NCBI RefSeq assembly: GCF_000718255.1
Contig: NZ_JOFJ01000021.1
Coordinates: 25,085-89,084, forward strand
Length of the DNA: 64,000 nucleotides
Reading direction: 5' to 3'
From: Spirillospora albida
Lineage (GTDB): Bacteria; Actinomycetota; Actinomycetes; Streptosporangiales; Streptosporangiaceae
Within the stretch, counting starts at the first letter, position 1; every line of letters starts with the position of its first letter. The translations under genes were made by a program, and so were the position numbers. The notes under the pieces are model-generated. The model saw only the letters and a list, made by a program, of their open reading frames with translations. It ran no database searches and was not told the DNA's origin. Shown here in pieces: positions 24,799-32,419 of this stretch.

Positions 24799-25211
24799 CA
24801 CGCGGCTCCTTCCGAAAGTTCGATGGTGACGGTGCCGGTGACGTGCGGGCCTATCGCGTTGACGCCCCGGACGGCGACCTCGACGCGGCGGGCGTCGTCG
24901 TCCTTGGCGGACACGCTGCCGGTCATCGTCATCGTGTCCCCCGGGTAGTTGGGGGCACCGAGGCGGATCTTAATGCCCTTGACGCGGGCGGCGGGGCCGG
25001 CCCAACCCGTCACGAACCGCTCGACCAGGCCGTTGCTGGTCAGGATGTTCATGAAGACGTCCTTGGAGCCGCGCTGGACGGCGAGGTCCGGGTCGTGGTG
25101 GACGTCCTGGTAGTCGCGGCCGGCGAGGGCCGTCGCGACGATCATCGTGCGGGTCAGCGGGATGGCCAGCTCGGGCAGCTCCTGGCCGACCGTCACGTCC
25201 TCGTACCTCAC
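24798..25211 (-). CDS. chsH1: MaoC-family hydratase subunit ChsH1
   Basis: A 137-residue single hot-dog protein with the MaoC catalytic pattern DYQDVHHDPDLAVQRG. In mycobacteria ChsH1 pairs with the N-terminal MaoC-like part of ChsH2 to hydrate 3-oxo-4,17-pregnadiene-20-carboxyl-CoA before cleavage by Ltp2. The gene order chsH2, ACAD, chsH1, ltp2 supports that. The start is GTG at 25211, overlapping the preceding dehydrogenase stop as GTGA; the stop overlaps the ltp2 start. Confidence 0.9.
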   Translation of the reverse strand: MRYEDVTVGQELPELAIPLTRTMIVATALAGRDYQDVHHDPDLAVQRGSKDVFMNILTSNGLVERFVTGWAGPAARVKGIKIRLGAPNYPGDTMTMTGSVSAKDDDARRVEVAVRGVNAIGPHVTGTVTIELSEGAA

Positions 25212-26290
25212 GACGCCTCCTGGAGGAGCGCGCCGAGGCGGTCGAGGTCGGCGGAGGCGCCGCCGAGGACGCCCGCGTTCTGCTTGCCCCACAGGAAGTA
25301 CCGGTGGACAGGGTAGTCGACGTCCACGCCGACGCCGCCGTGCAGGTGCTGGGTGCGGTGGACGACGTTCAGACCGGCCTCGTCCGCCCACCACTTCGCG
25401 ACGAGGACCGCCGCGTCGGCGGGCTCCCCGGCCGCGATCAGCGAGACCGCGTGCCAGAGCGAGACGCGGATGGCCTCGATCTCGATGAAGGAGTCGGCGA
25501 GCTGGTGCTGGACGGCCTGGAAGGTGCCGAGCGGGCGTCCGAACTGCTCGCGCTCGCCGAGGTAGTCGGCGGCGAGCCGCATCGCGCCCTCGGCCACGCC
25601 GATCTGCACGGCCGTCACCGCCACGCGCGTCAGGCGCAGCGCGGTCGCGAGCGCTCCGTCGCCGAGTGGTTCGGCGGGCGCTCCGTCCAGCGTCAGGTTC
25701 CCGGCCGCGTCGTGGCTGGTCGTCTCGGCCCGCTCCCAGGAAGCGCCCTCGGCGCCGGTCTCCATCAGGAACAGGCCGGGACCGTCCGGGGTCGCGGCGG
25801 AGACGAGCACGTGGCTCGTCCCGAAGGCCGTGGGAACCACCGCCTTCGTCCCGGTGAGCCGCCAGCCATCGCCGTCTCCGGCGGCGGTGCAGCGCGGCTC
25901 GGCCGGGTCGTGCGGGCCGAACTCCTCCAGCGCGAGCGTGAGCCGTCCGGTGCCCTCGGCCACGGCGGTGACCAGGTCGTCCCGGGTGCCGTGCTCGGCG
26001 AGCGTCAGCGCCGCGACGACCGCCGGCCAGACCGGGACGGGCGCGACGAACCGGCCCTGCTCCTCCAGGAGGACGGCGAGCGCGCCGATGCCGAGCCCTG
26101 CGCCGCCCTGCTCCTCCGGCAGCGCGACCCCGAGCAGCCCGGCGGACGCCAGCTCCGTCCACAGCGCCGTGTCGAAGCGCCGCTCCGACGTCTCGGCGGC
26201 GCGGATGCGCTCCTGCGTGGCGTGGTCGGTGAAGATCTGCCGGGCGAGCCCCCGGACCTCCTCCAGCTCCTCGCCAAGGGTGAAGTCCAT
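25208..26290 (-). CDS. chsE1: Acyl-CoA dehydrogenase beta-type subunit, FadE28/ChsE1-like
   Basis: A 360-residue ACAD subunit. Its middle domain is divergent (GDGDGWRLTGTKAVVPTAFGTSHVLVSA), while the C-terminal domain is conserved (GEREQFGRPLGTFQAVQHQLADSFIEIEA and HRTQHLHGGVGVDVDYPVHRYFLWGKQ). This is typical of the ChsE1 (FadE28) partner of ChsE2 (FadE29); together they dehydrogenate the three-carbon steroid side-chain CoA. In mycobacteria fadE28 precedes fadE29, but here it lies between chsH2 and chsH1. Its ATG shares one base with the chsH2 stop (TGATG). Confidence 0.85.
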   Translation of the reverse strand: MDFTLGEELEEVRGLARQIFTDHATQERIRAAETSERRFDTALWTELASAGLLGVALPEEQGGAGLGIGALAVLLEEQGRFVAPVPVWPAVVAALTLAEHGTRDDLVTAVAEGTGRLTLALEEFGPHDPAEPRCTAAGDGDGWRLTGTKAVVPTAFGTSHVLVSAATPDGPGLFLMETGAEGASWERAETTSHDAAGNLTLDGAPAEPLGDGALATALRLTRVAVTAVQIGVAEGAMRLAADYLGEREQFGRPLGTFQAVQHQLADSFIEIEAIRVSLWHAVSLIAAGEPADAAVLVAKWWADEAGLNVVHRTQHLHGGVGVDVDYPVHRYFLWGKQNAGVLGGASADLDRLGALLQEAS

Positions 26291-27231
26291 CAGGTCTGGC
26301 TCCTCGGTCCGGCCGGGCGGAACACCGGCAGCGAAAGGTCGGGGTCGGGGTCGATCCAGTCGAGCGCGACCGGCATGCCGATCCGGACGTCGGCCGGTTC
26401 GATCCCGGTCATGTTCGCGATCAGCCGGGTGCCCTCCGCCAGCTCGATCACCGCGACGATCAGCGGGTAGTCGAACGCGGGGTGCCGGGGATGGTGGTTG
26501 ACCACGTAGCTGTAGACGTGGCCGTTCCCGGACGACTCGACGGTGTCCCACGCGAACGAGCCGCACTGCGGGCAGCACGGGCCGGGCGGGTGCCGCAGCG
26601 ACTTGCAGTCGGCGCACCGCTGGATGACGAGCCGGTGCTCCTTCGCCGCCTCGAACCAGAACGCGTTGTCGGGATTGATCGCGGGCCGGGGCCGCAGCGC
26701 CTTCGGCTTGGGTTTTTCGGCGGGACGGAACCGGAGCGTCCGCCACTTCTGCGTCGCGACGACCTCGCCGTTCGCGTCCCGGTAGGTGCGGATCGTGCTG
26801 ATGAAGCGGCCGGTGCCGAGGCCGGTGGTCTTCTCCGGGGAGATCGACTCGACGCGCTCCTCCACGCTGACGTGGTCGCCCGGGACGAGCTCCCGCTCGA
26901 ACGTGAACTCCGAGTCGGTCGCGACCACGGAGGTGTAGCCGCCCTCCGCCAGCAGCGCGACGAGTTCATCGCCGCCGGTCGGCGGGGCTGAGTCGGCGTT
27001 CACGGACGCCTTGTAGCCGCGCATCGTCCATGCCTGCATCATCGAGGCGGGCGCCACGACGCCGTCGCGTCCGGTGGCGCGGGCGGCGTCCTCGTCCAGG
27101 AAGACGGGATTGTCGTCCTCCATCGCCTCGACCCAGTGGCGGATCATCGGCACGTTCACCGGGTCCTGGCCGCGCCGGGGCTCGCTCAGCCGCCGCCCGA
27201 CCCAGGACTGAAGCCTCTCCTCGTAGTTCAT
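26290..27231 (-). CDS. chsH2: Steroid hydratase/aldolase subunit ChsH2 (MaoC-like + DUF35)
   Basis: A 313-residue two-domain protein. Residues about 1-175 are a MaoC-like hot dog (NPVFLDEDAARATGRDGVVAPASMMQ) that pairs with ChsH1. Residues about 190-313 form the OB-fold DUF35 domain with a rubredoxin-like zinc ribbon (CADC then CPQC) and the YSYVVNHHPRHPAFDYPL strand. The DUF35 half binds Ltp2 to form the retro-aldolase. Finding both halves fused is the hallmark of ChsH2. It overlaps the upstream dehydrogenase as ATGA. Confidence 0.92.
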   Translation of the reverse strand: MNYEERLQSWVGRRLSEPRRGQDPVNVPMIRHWVEAMEDDNPVFLDEDAARATGRDGVVAPASMMQAWTMRGYKASVNADSAPPTGGDELVALLAEGGYTSVVATDSEFTFERELVPGDHVSVEERVESISPEKTTGLGTGRFISTIRTYRDANGEVVATQKWRTLRFRPAEKPKPKALRPRPAINPDNAFWFEAAKEHRLVIQRCADCKSLRHPPGPCCPQCGSFAWDTVESSGNGHVYSYVVNHHPRHPAFDYPLIVAVIELAEGTRLIANMTGIEPADVRIGMPVALDWIDPDPDLSLPVFRPAGPRSQT

Positions 27232-28391
27232 GAGCGCCTCGACCTCGGCAGTCCGAGTCCCTGGACGGCGACCATGTCCCGCAGGACCTCGTTGACGCCG
27301 CCGCCGAACGTGTTGACGATGCCCTGCCGGGACAGCTGCTCGATCTGCCCGGCGAGGGCCGCGCCCGGCGACTCCGGGCGGATCCGCCCGGCCGCGCCGA
27401 GCACCCCGGTCAGCGTCCGCTGGACGTCGATGTGCGTCTCCGTCCCGTACGTCTTCGTCGCCCCGGCCTGCGCGCCGGACAGCTCGCCCGCCTCGACGGC
27501 CGCGGTCATCTTCCAGTTCATGAGCCGCATCGCCTCGAGTTTGGCGTAGGTGCGGGCGAGGTCGCGGCGCACCCACGGGATGTCCGCGACGCCCTCGTCC
27601 CGCGCCCAGGCGGCGACGTCCTCCCAGAGCCGGATCATCCGGCCGCCGAGCGCGGCGAGCCCGATGCGCTCGTGGTTGAGCTGCGTGGTGATGAGGCCCC
27701 AGCCGCCGTCCACGTCGCCCACGACGTCGGACGCCGGGACGCGCACGTTCCCGTAGTAGGTGGCCGTCACCACCATGCCGCCGACGCACTGGATCGGGCT
27801 CCAGGAGAACCCCTCCGCGTCCGTCGGGACGATGAGGATCGAGATGCCCTTGTGCTTCGGCGCGTCCGGGTTCGTCCGGCAGGCCAGCCACACGTAGTCG
27901 GCGGTGTTCGCGCCGGACGTGAACACCTTGCTGCCGTCCACGACGAAGTCGTCGCCGTCCCGGACCGCGCGGGTGCGCAGCGACGCGAGGTCGGTACCGG
28001 CGTCCGGCTCGGTGTAGCCGATCGCGAAGACGATGTCGCCGGACAGGATGCCGGGCAGGAACCGCTTCCTCTGCTCGTCCGTCCCGTACCTCATCAGCGT
28101 CGGGCCGACCGTGTTCACGGTGACGAACGGGAACGGCAGGCCGGCCCGCTGCACCTCGTCGAAGAACACGTACTGCTCGGCGATCGACTTGCCCTGCCCG
28201 CCGTACTCGGTCGGCCAGCCGTAACCGAGCCACCCGTCGTTGCCGAGCATCTTGACGATCTCGCGGAACCGGGGCCCGCCGACGCCCTCCTCGCCGGCGC
28301 GGCGGCGCTCGTCCTCGGGCAGCAGGTTCGCGAAATACGCCCGTAGCTCCGCGCGCAGCCTCTGCTGTTCTGCGGACTCACGCAGGTCCAT
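27228..28391 (-). CDS. chsE2: Acyl-CoA dehydrogenase alpha-type subunit, FadE29/ChsE2-like
   Basis: A 387-residue acyl-CoA dehydrogenase, the same length as mycobacterial FadE29 (ChsE2). Key segments are GYGWPTEYGGQGKSIAEQYVFFDEV, FAIGYTEPDAGTDLASLRTRAV, DGSKVFTSGANTADYVWLACR and the C-terminal NTFGGGVNEVLRDMVAVQGLGLPR. With the FadE28-like subunit it should form the alpha2beta2 enzyme that introduces the C17(20) double bond into the propanoyl-CoA side chain. ATG 28391 has GGAAGGG at proper spacing; GTG 28397 is an alternative. Confidence 0.88.
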   Translation of the reverse strand: MDLRESAEQQRLRAELRAYFANLLPEDERRRAGEEGVGGPRFREIVKMLGNDGWLGYGWPTEYGGQGKSIAEQYVFFDEVQRAGLPFPFVTVNTVGPTLMRYGTDEQRKRFLPGILSGDIVFAIGYTEPDAGTDLASLRTRAVRDGDDFVVDGSKVFTSGANTADYVWLACRTNPDAPKHKGISILIVPTDAEGFSWSPIQCVGGMVVTATYYGNVRVPASDVVGDVDGGWGLITTQLNHERIGLAALGGRMIRLWEDVAAWARDEGVADIPWVRRDLARTYAKLEAMRLMNWKMTAAVEAGELSGAQAGATKTYGTETHIDVQRTLTGVLGAAGRIRPESPGAALAGQIEQLSRQGIVNTFGGGVNEVLRDMVAVQGLGLPRSRRS

Positions 28392-28409
28392 GGACACCCT
28401 TCCGGTCGA

Positions 28410-30062
28410 TCATGGGAGAAACCTCAGGCGGCCGTTGGCGGCGAACTCCGCACGCAGCTCCGCCTTGTCGTCGGCCGTCATCTGGACGTAGGCGGGGGCG
28501 CCGCGGCCGATCCACCGGTACACGGGGTCGCCGGTGCGCCAGCCCTCGATCTGGAGCTGCTTGCGCGCGAGCTTCCCCGACCCCGTCGTCGGCAGCGAGG
28601 CCGACACCCGGACGAACCGGGGAGCGCCCTTCGTGCCGAGGTCGGGCTGCGCCGCGAGGAACGCCGCGAAGTCGAGGTCGGCGAAGGCGACGCCGTCCGG
28701 GACCTCGATCGCCGCCATCACCTGATCGCCGGAGCGCGGGTCGGGGACGGCGAACACCACCGCGTCCACGACCTTCGGGTGGCGGCGGATCACCAGCTGG
28801 ATCTGCAGCGCCGACGTGTTCTCGGAGTCGACCCGGATCCAGTCGCCGGACCGGCCCGCGAAGTAGAGGAAGCCGCGCTCGTCCAGGTAGCCGAGGTCGC
28901 CCGTCCAGTACCAGCCGTGCCGGACGCGCTCGGCGTCCGCCTCCGGGTTCTTGTAGTAGCCCTCGAACTTCGCGGCGCCGTGCACGTCGACGATCTCACC
29001 GACGGCCGCCTCGGCGTTCAGAACGCGCCCGTGCTCGTCGAGGACGGCCGGGGCGCAGGTCTCGCGGGTCTCGGGGTTGACGATCCGGACGCCGTCGTGG
29101 GCGGGGACGCCGAACGCGGTCTCCGGCGCGTCCTTCGCCAGCCTGACCATGCCGGCGCCCTCGCTGGAGCCGTAGCCCTCGACGAGCCGCGCGCCGAACC
29201 TCCGGAGGAACTCCTTCTTGTCCTCCGGCGACGCCTCCGTCCCGAACCCGTGCGTGAGGGTGTTGTCGGCGTCGTCCGGCTGCTCCGGCGTGGCGAGGAC
29301 GTAGCCGATCGCCTTGCCGACGTAGGTGAAGAACGTCGCGCCGTAGAAGCGGACGTCGGGCAGGAACCCGGACGCGGAGAACTTCGGCGCCAGGCACACG
29401 CACGCCCCCGCGTACAGGGACGGCGCCCAGAGCGCCATCAGCGCGTTCCCGTGGAACAGCGGCATCGGGCAGTACGAGACGTCGTCGCGCTTCACGTCGT
29501 ACTTGGCGCTGTTGGCCTGCCCCAGCCCGTACAGCCGCCCTTGCGAGCAGCGCGCCGCCTTGGAGGCACCGGTCGTCCCCGACGTGAAGAGCAGCAGCAT
29601 CTGCGTGGACGGGGTGATCGCGGGGTCGCGGGCCGGTTCCGCACCGGCGTGCCGGTCGAGGAGAGCGGCGTACTCCTCCGAGTCGATGAGGAGGAAGCGG
29701 TCACGGGGGACGCCGATGTCGAGGCCGTCGAGGAGCTTCGCCCCGGCCTCATCGGTGACCAGGAGCTGGAGGTCGGTGTGCCGGACCTCCTGCTCCAGGT
29801 ACGCTCCCGTCCGCGTCGGGTTGATCCCGACGATCGTCGCGCCGCCGAGCGCCGCCGCGCCGAGCCACAGGACGTACTCCGGGACGTTGTCCAGCAGCAC
29901 GCCGATGTGGAACGGGCCGTCCCGGCGCAGTTCCCGGGCCACGTCCGCCCGGACGGCGCTCGCCCGGACGACCTCGTCCCACGTCCACGACCGCTCGCGG
30001 CCGCGCAGCCCGGGGCGCTCGTCCCCGAGCCGCGCCAGCAGCAGATCGGCGATCGTCTCCAC
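28410..30062 (-). CDS. Acyl-CoA synthetase, FadD17-like
   Basis: A 550-residue AMP-forming CoA ligase. Motifs: LLLFTSGTTGASKAARCS, PMPLFHGNALMALWAPSLYAGA, FYGATFFTYVGKAIGYVLATPEQPDDADNTL, GYGSSEGAGMV and YWTGDLGYLDERGFLYFAGRSGDWIRVDSEN. The YVGKxxxYVLATPxQPDDADN block is shared with mycobacterial FadD17, a ligase for short (C5) steroid side-chain acids, so activation of C24-type side chains is likely. It is slightly longer than FadD17 (about 500) through its N- and C-terminal ends. GTG start with a G-rich ribosome site; 16 bases after the OYE gene. Confidence 0.82.
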   Translation of the reverse strand: METIADLLLARLGDERPGLRGRERSWTWDEVVRASAVRADVARELRRDGPFHIGVLLDNVPEYVLWLGAAALGGATIVGINPTRTGAYLEQEVRHTDLQLLVTDEAGAKLLDGLDIGVPRDRFLLIDSEEYAALLDRHAGAEPARDPAITPSTQMLLLFTSGTTGASKAARCSQGRLYGLGQANSAKYDVKRDDVSYCPMPLFHGNALMALWAPSLYAGACVCLAPKFSASGFLPDVRFYGATFFTYVGKAIGYVLATPEQPDDADNTLTHGFGTEASPEDKKEFLRRFGARLVEGYGSSEGAGMVRLAKDAPETAFGVPAHDGVRIVNPETRETCAPAVLDEHGRVLNAEAAVGEIVDVHGAAKFEGYYKNPEADAERVRHGWYWTGDLGYLDERGFLYFAGRSGDWIRVDSENTSALQIQLVIRRHPKVVDAVVFAVPDPRSGDQVMAAIEVPDGVAFADLDFAAFLAAQPDLGTKGAPRFVRVSASLPTTGSGKLARKQLQIEGWRTGDPVYRWIGRGAPAYVQMTADDKAELRAEFAANGRLRFLP

Positions 30063-30078
30063 GTTCCCCCTCCCCGGC

Positions 30079-31260
30079 TCAGGACGCCTGGTTCGCGAGG
30101 ACGCAGCGCGTCCCCGCGTAGATCTCCGTCATGCACTTGTTGCAGTGGATGCACAGCGACTTCGTGGCGGGTTCGGCCTGGATGCGGTTGATCAGGTCGG
30201 GCTCGCGCAGCAGCGCCCGCGCCATCGCGACGAACTGGAAGCCCTCCGCCATCGCGGTGTCCATGCCGGCCTTGTCGGTGACGCCGCCGAGCAGGATCAT
30301 CGGCAGCTTCACCGCCGCGCGGATCTGCCGCGCGTGCTCCAGCAGGTAGAGGTCCCGGTAGGGGTAGCTGCGCAGCTTCCATCTGCCGAACACCTTGACG
30401 CCGGTCTTCATCGGCTGCGGGAACAGCGCGGCGAACTCGCGGAGCGGCGCGTCCCCCTTGAACAGGTACATCGGGTTGAGCAGCGAGCTGCCCGCCGTCA
30501 TCTCCAGCGCGTCGACGGTGCCGTCGGCCTCCAGCCACTGCGCGACCTGCCCGGCCTCGTCCAGCCAGAACCCGCCGGGCACGCCGTCGTCCATGTTCAT
30601 CTTCGCGATGATCGCGATGCGGTCGCCGACCCGGTCGCGGACGGCGCGGGCGATGTCCCGTGACAGCCGCGCCCGGTTCTCCAGCGACCCGCCGTACTCG
30701 TCGTCGCGGTGGTTCAGCTTCGGGCTGAGAAAGGAGCTGGCCAGGTAGTTGTGCCCGAGGTGGACCTCGACCGCGTCGAAGCCGGCCTCGATCGCCATCC
30801 CGGCCGCGTGCGCGTGCCCGTCGACGACCCGCCTCAGGTCGGCGCGCGTCGCGGCCTTGGTGAAGCTCTGGGTGGTCGCGTGGAAGTGGCGTCCGGGCGC
30901 CAGCGCTGGCGCCTCGTTGGCCTTCGGGTTCGCGACCGGCCCGGCGTGGCCGATCTGCGCGGAGACCGCCGCGCCCTCGGCGTGGACGGCCTCGGTCAGG
31001 TCCCGCAGACCGGGCAGCGCCGCGTCCGTCCAGAGGATCTGCTTGCGGTCGGTGCGGCCGTCCGGCGCCACCGCGCAGTACGCCACCGTCGTCATCCCGA
31101 CGCCACCGCGGGCGTGCCGCACGTGGAAGTCGATCAACCGGTCGGTGACCAGGTTGTCCTTGCTCAGCCCCTCGTACGTCGCCGACTTGATCGTGCGGTT
31201 GCGCAGCGTCACCGGCCCGAGGCGGGCCGGGGCGAGGACGTCGGGTACGGGCTGGGTCAT
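30079..31260 (-). CDS. OYE-family NADH:flavin oxidoreductase with Cys cluster
   Basis: A 393-residue FMN TIM-barrel enzyme of the old-yellow-enzyme/2,4-dienoyl-CoA-reductase N-domain type: PARLGPVTLRNRTIKSATYEG, AQIGHAGPVANP, FDAVEVHLGHNYLASSFLSPKLNHRDDEYGG. The C-terminus has CIHCNKCMTEIYAGTRC, the CxxCNxC...C pattern that holds a 4Fe-4S cluster in dienoyl-CoA reductases, but the FAD/NAD domain is absent. Clostridial BaiCD/BaiH, which act on 3-oxo-Delta4 bile-acid CoAs, are relatives. As first gene of the side-chain operon it is a good candidate for a steroid ene-reductase or dienoyl reductase; the substrate is inferred. ATG 31260 follows AGGAAGGA. Confidence 0.75.
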   Translation of the reverse strand: MTQPVPDVLAPARLGPVTLRNRTIKSATYEGLSKDNLVTDRLIDFHVRHARGGVGMTTVAYCAVAPDGRTDRKQILWTDAALPGLRDLTEAVHAEGAAVSAQIGHAGPVANPKANEAPALAPGRHFHATTQSFTKAATRADLRRVVDGHAHAAGMAIEAGFDAVEVHLGHNYLASSFLSPKLNHRDDEYGGSLENRARLSRDIARAVRDRVGDRIAIIAKMNMDDGVPGGFWLDEAGQVAQWLEADGTVDALEMTAGSSLLNPMYLFKGDAPLREFAALFPQPMKTGVKVFGRWKLRSYPYRDLYLLEHARQIRAAVKLPMILLGGVTDKAGMDTAMAEGFQFVAMARALLREPDLINRIQAEPATKSLCIHCNKCMTEIYAGTRCVLANQAS

Positions 31261-31306
31261 CTGGGGTCCTTCCTCCGCCACCTCTGGGGTGGCGCCTTGA
31301 CGTTAA

Positions 31307-31343
31307 TCAGCGGGACGCCCGGACGTTCCGGGCATCCCGCTGA
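31307..31343. terminator. Long hairpin downstream of the ABC operon
   Basis: TCAGCGGGA (31307-31315) pairs with TCCCGCTGA (31335-31343), and inside it CCCGGA pairs with TCCGGG around a CGT loop. It follows the stop of the small membrane-protein gene at 31371 and precedes the OYE operon, both on the minus strand, so it probably ends the ABC-operon transcript. Its right arm is also part of steroid-palindrome copy 2. Confidence 0.6.
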
Positions 31344-31350
31344 CTGGGAG
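31334..31350. promoter_or_regulatory. Steroid-operon palindrome, copy 2 (OYE-fadD17-ltp2 operon)
   Basis: ATCCCGCTGACTGGGAG matches the 17-bp consensus. It lies 74-90 bases upstream of the first gene of the 10-kb side-chain operon and overlaps one arm of the terminator-like hairpin at 31307-31343. Confidence 0.55.
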
Positions 31351-31370
31351 CGGCAGGGCGGCCTGGCGGC

Positions 31371-31712
31371 TCAGTCGCGGCCCTTCAGCACCTCGCTGAG
31401 CTGGTCGAACTCGGCGAGCTGGCGCAGCAGCCACAGCCGCAGGACGCGGGTCACCGCGGCCGCCAGGTACAGGGCGCCGCCGAGGACGGTCAGCGCCAGG
31501 AACCCGACCGCGAGGATCTGGAACGAGCCGATGTCGCGAAGATCGTCCTGCGTCAGCGAGCCGTTGTAGGCGACGAACGCCCCGGCCACGCCGACGACCA
31601 TCAGCAGGACGCCGATGATGCGGATCAGCCCGTCGTGCTTGGAGCCGTCCGTCTTCAGCTTCTGGTTCGCCACGTCGTCCTTGAACTTCTCGCGTCGGTC
31701 CTCGGTGAGCAT
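31371..31712 (-). CDS. Small two-TM membrane protein at the end of the ABC operon
   Basis: A 113-residue protein of unknown family. The N-terminal 30 residues are charged and cytoplasmic (MLTEDRREKFKDDVANQKLKTDGSK starts it), then TM1 at about 29-48 (LIRIIGVLLMVVGVAGAFVAY) and TM2 at about 64-86 (FQILAVGFLALTVLGGALYLA), followed by a basic/amphipathic tail (TRVLRLWLLRQLAEFDQL). ATG 31712 follows GGGAGG at nine bases; a TTG at 31721 overlaps the LivF stop. Co-transcription with the transporter suggests an accessory subunit, but nothing in the sequence proves it. Confidence 0.7.
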   Translation of the reverse strand: MLTEDRREKFKDDVANQKLKTDGSKHDGLIRIIGVLLMVVGVAGAFVAYNGSLTQDDLRDIGSFQILAVGFLALTVLGGALYLAAAVTRVLRLWLLRQLAEFDQLSEVLKGRD

Positions 31713-31717
31713 TTCGG

Positions 31718-32419
31718 TCAACCTCCCAGGTAGTCGCCGGCCAGCCGGTCTTCGATCTCGTCGGGCGTGCCCGTCGCCGCGATCCGGCCGTGCAGCATCA
31801 GCGCGGCGGAGTCGGCGATCGGCAGGACGGCGCGGGCGAACTGCTCCGCCACCAGCACCGACAGGCCGCCCGCGACCAGCTCGGCGACCGTCTCGTACAT
31901 CTCGCTCACGATCTTGGGTGCGAGGCCCATGGACAGCTCGTCCAGCAGGAGGACCGCCGGGTCGGTGCCGAGCGCCCGCGACAGCGCGAGCATCTGCTGC
32001 TCACCGCCCGACAGGGACCCGGCGAGCTGGTCGCGGCGCTTGCCGAGGATGGGGAACCGGCCGTACGCCTTCTCCTCCATGTCCTTGAGCCTCGCGCCGG
32101 TCCCCGTGGCGGCCCACAGGTTCTCCCGCACCGTCAGGTTCGGGAACACGCCCCGTCCTTCGGGGATGGAGCAGATACCGAGGCGGGCGGCGTCCTGCGC
32201 CGAGATGCCGTTCACCGTCCGTCCGGCGTAGCGCACTTCCCCGCCGGTGGCGGGGTGCAGGCCCGCGATGACCCGCATGGCGGTGGACTTGCCTCCGCCG
32301 TTCGGGCCGAGCAACGCCAGCAGCGTCCCGGGCCGCAACGCGAGGTCGACGCCGTGCAGGACCTCGATGGCGCCGTACCCGGCCTTGACACCGCTCAGTT
32401 CCAGGAGCGGTTCTGTCAT
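31718..32419 (-). CDS. Branched-chain-amino-acid-type ABC ATPase (LivF-like)
   Basis: A 233-residue ABC ATPase of the LivF class. The Walker A GPNGGGKST lies at 38-46; the signature LSGGEQQMLALSRAL and Walker B VLLLDELSMGLAPK are canonical, as is the LivF-type IPEGRGVFPNLTVRENL Q-loop region. It should energise the fused permease encoded upstream together with the LivG-like ATPase. It overlaps livG by four bases (ATGA) and has a strong GAGGAGG ribosome site. The transported compound is unknown; the steroid-gene setting suggests a steroid or steroid acid rather than an amino acid. Confidence 0.9.
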   Translation of the reverse strand: MTEPLLELSGVKAGYGAIEVLHGVDLALRPGTLLALLGPNGGGKSTAMRVIAGLHPATGGEVRYAGRTVNGISAQDAARLGICSIPEGRGVFPNLTVRENLWAATGTGARLKDMEEKAYGRFPILGKRRDQLAGSLSGGEQQMLALSRALGTDPAVLLLDELSMGLAPKIVSEMYETVAELVAGGLSVLVAEQFARAVLPIADSAALMLHGRIAATGTPDEIEDRLAGDYLGG

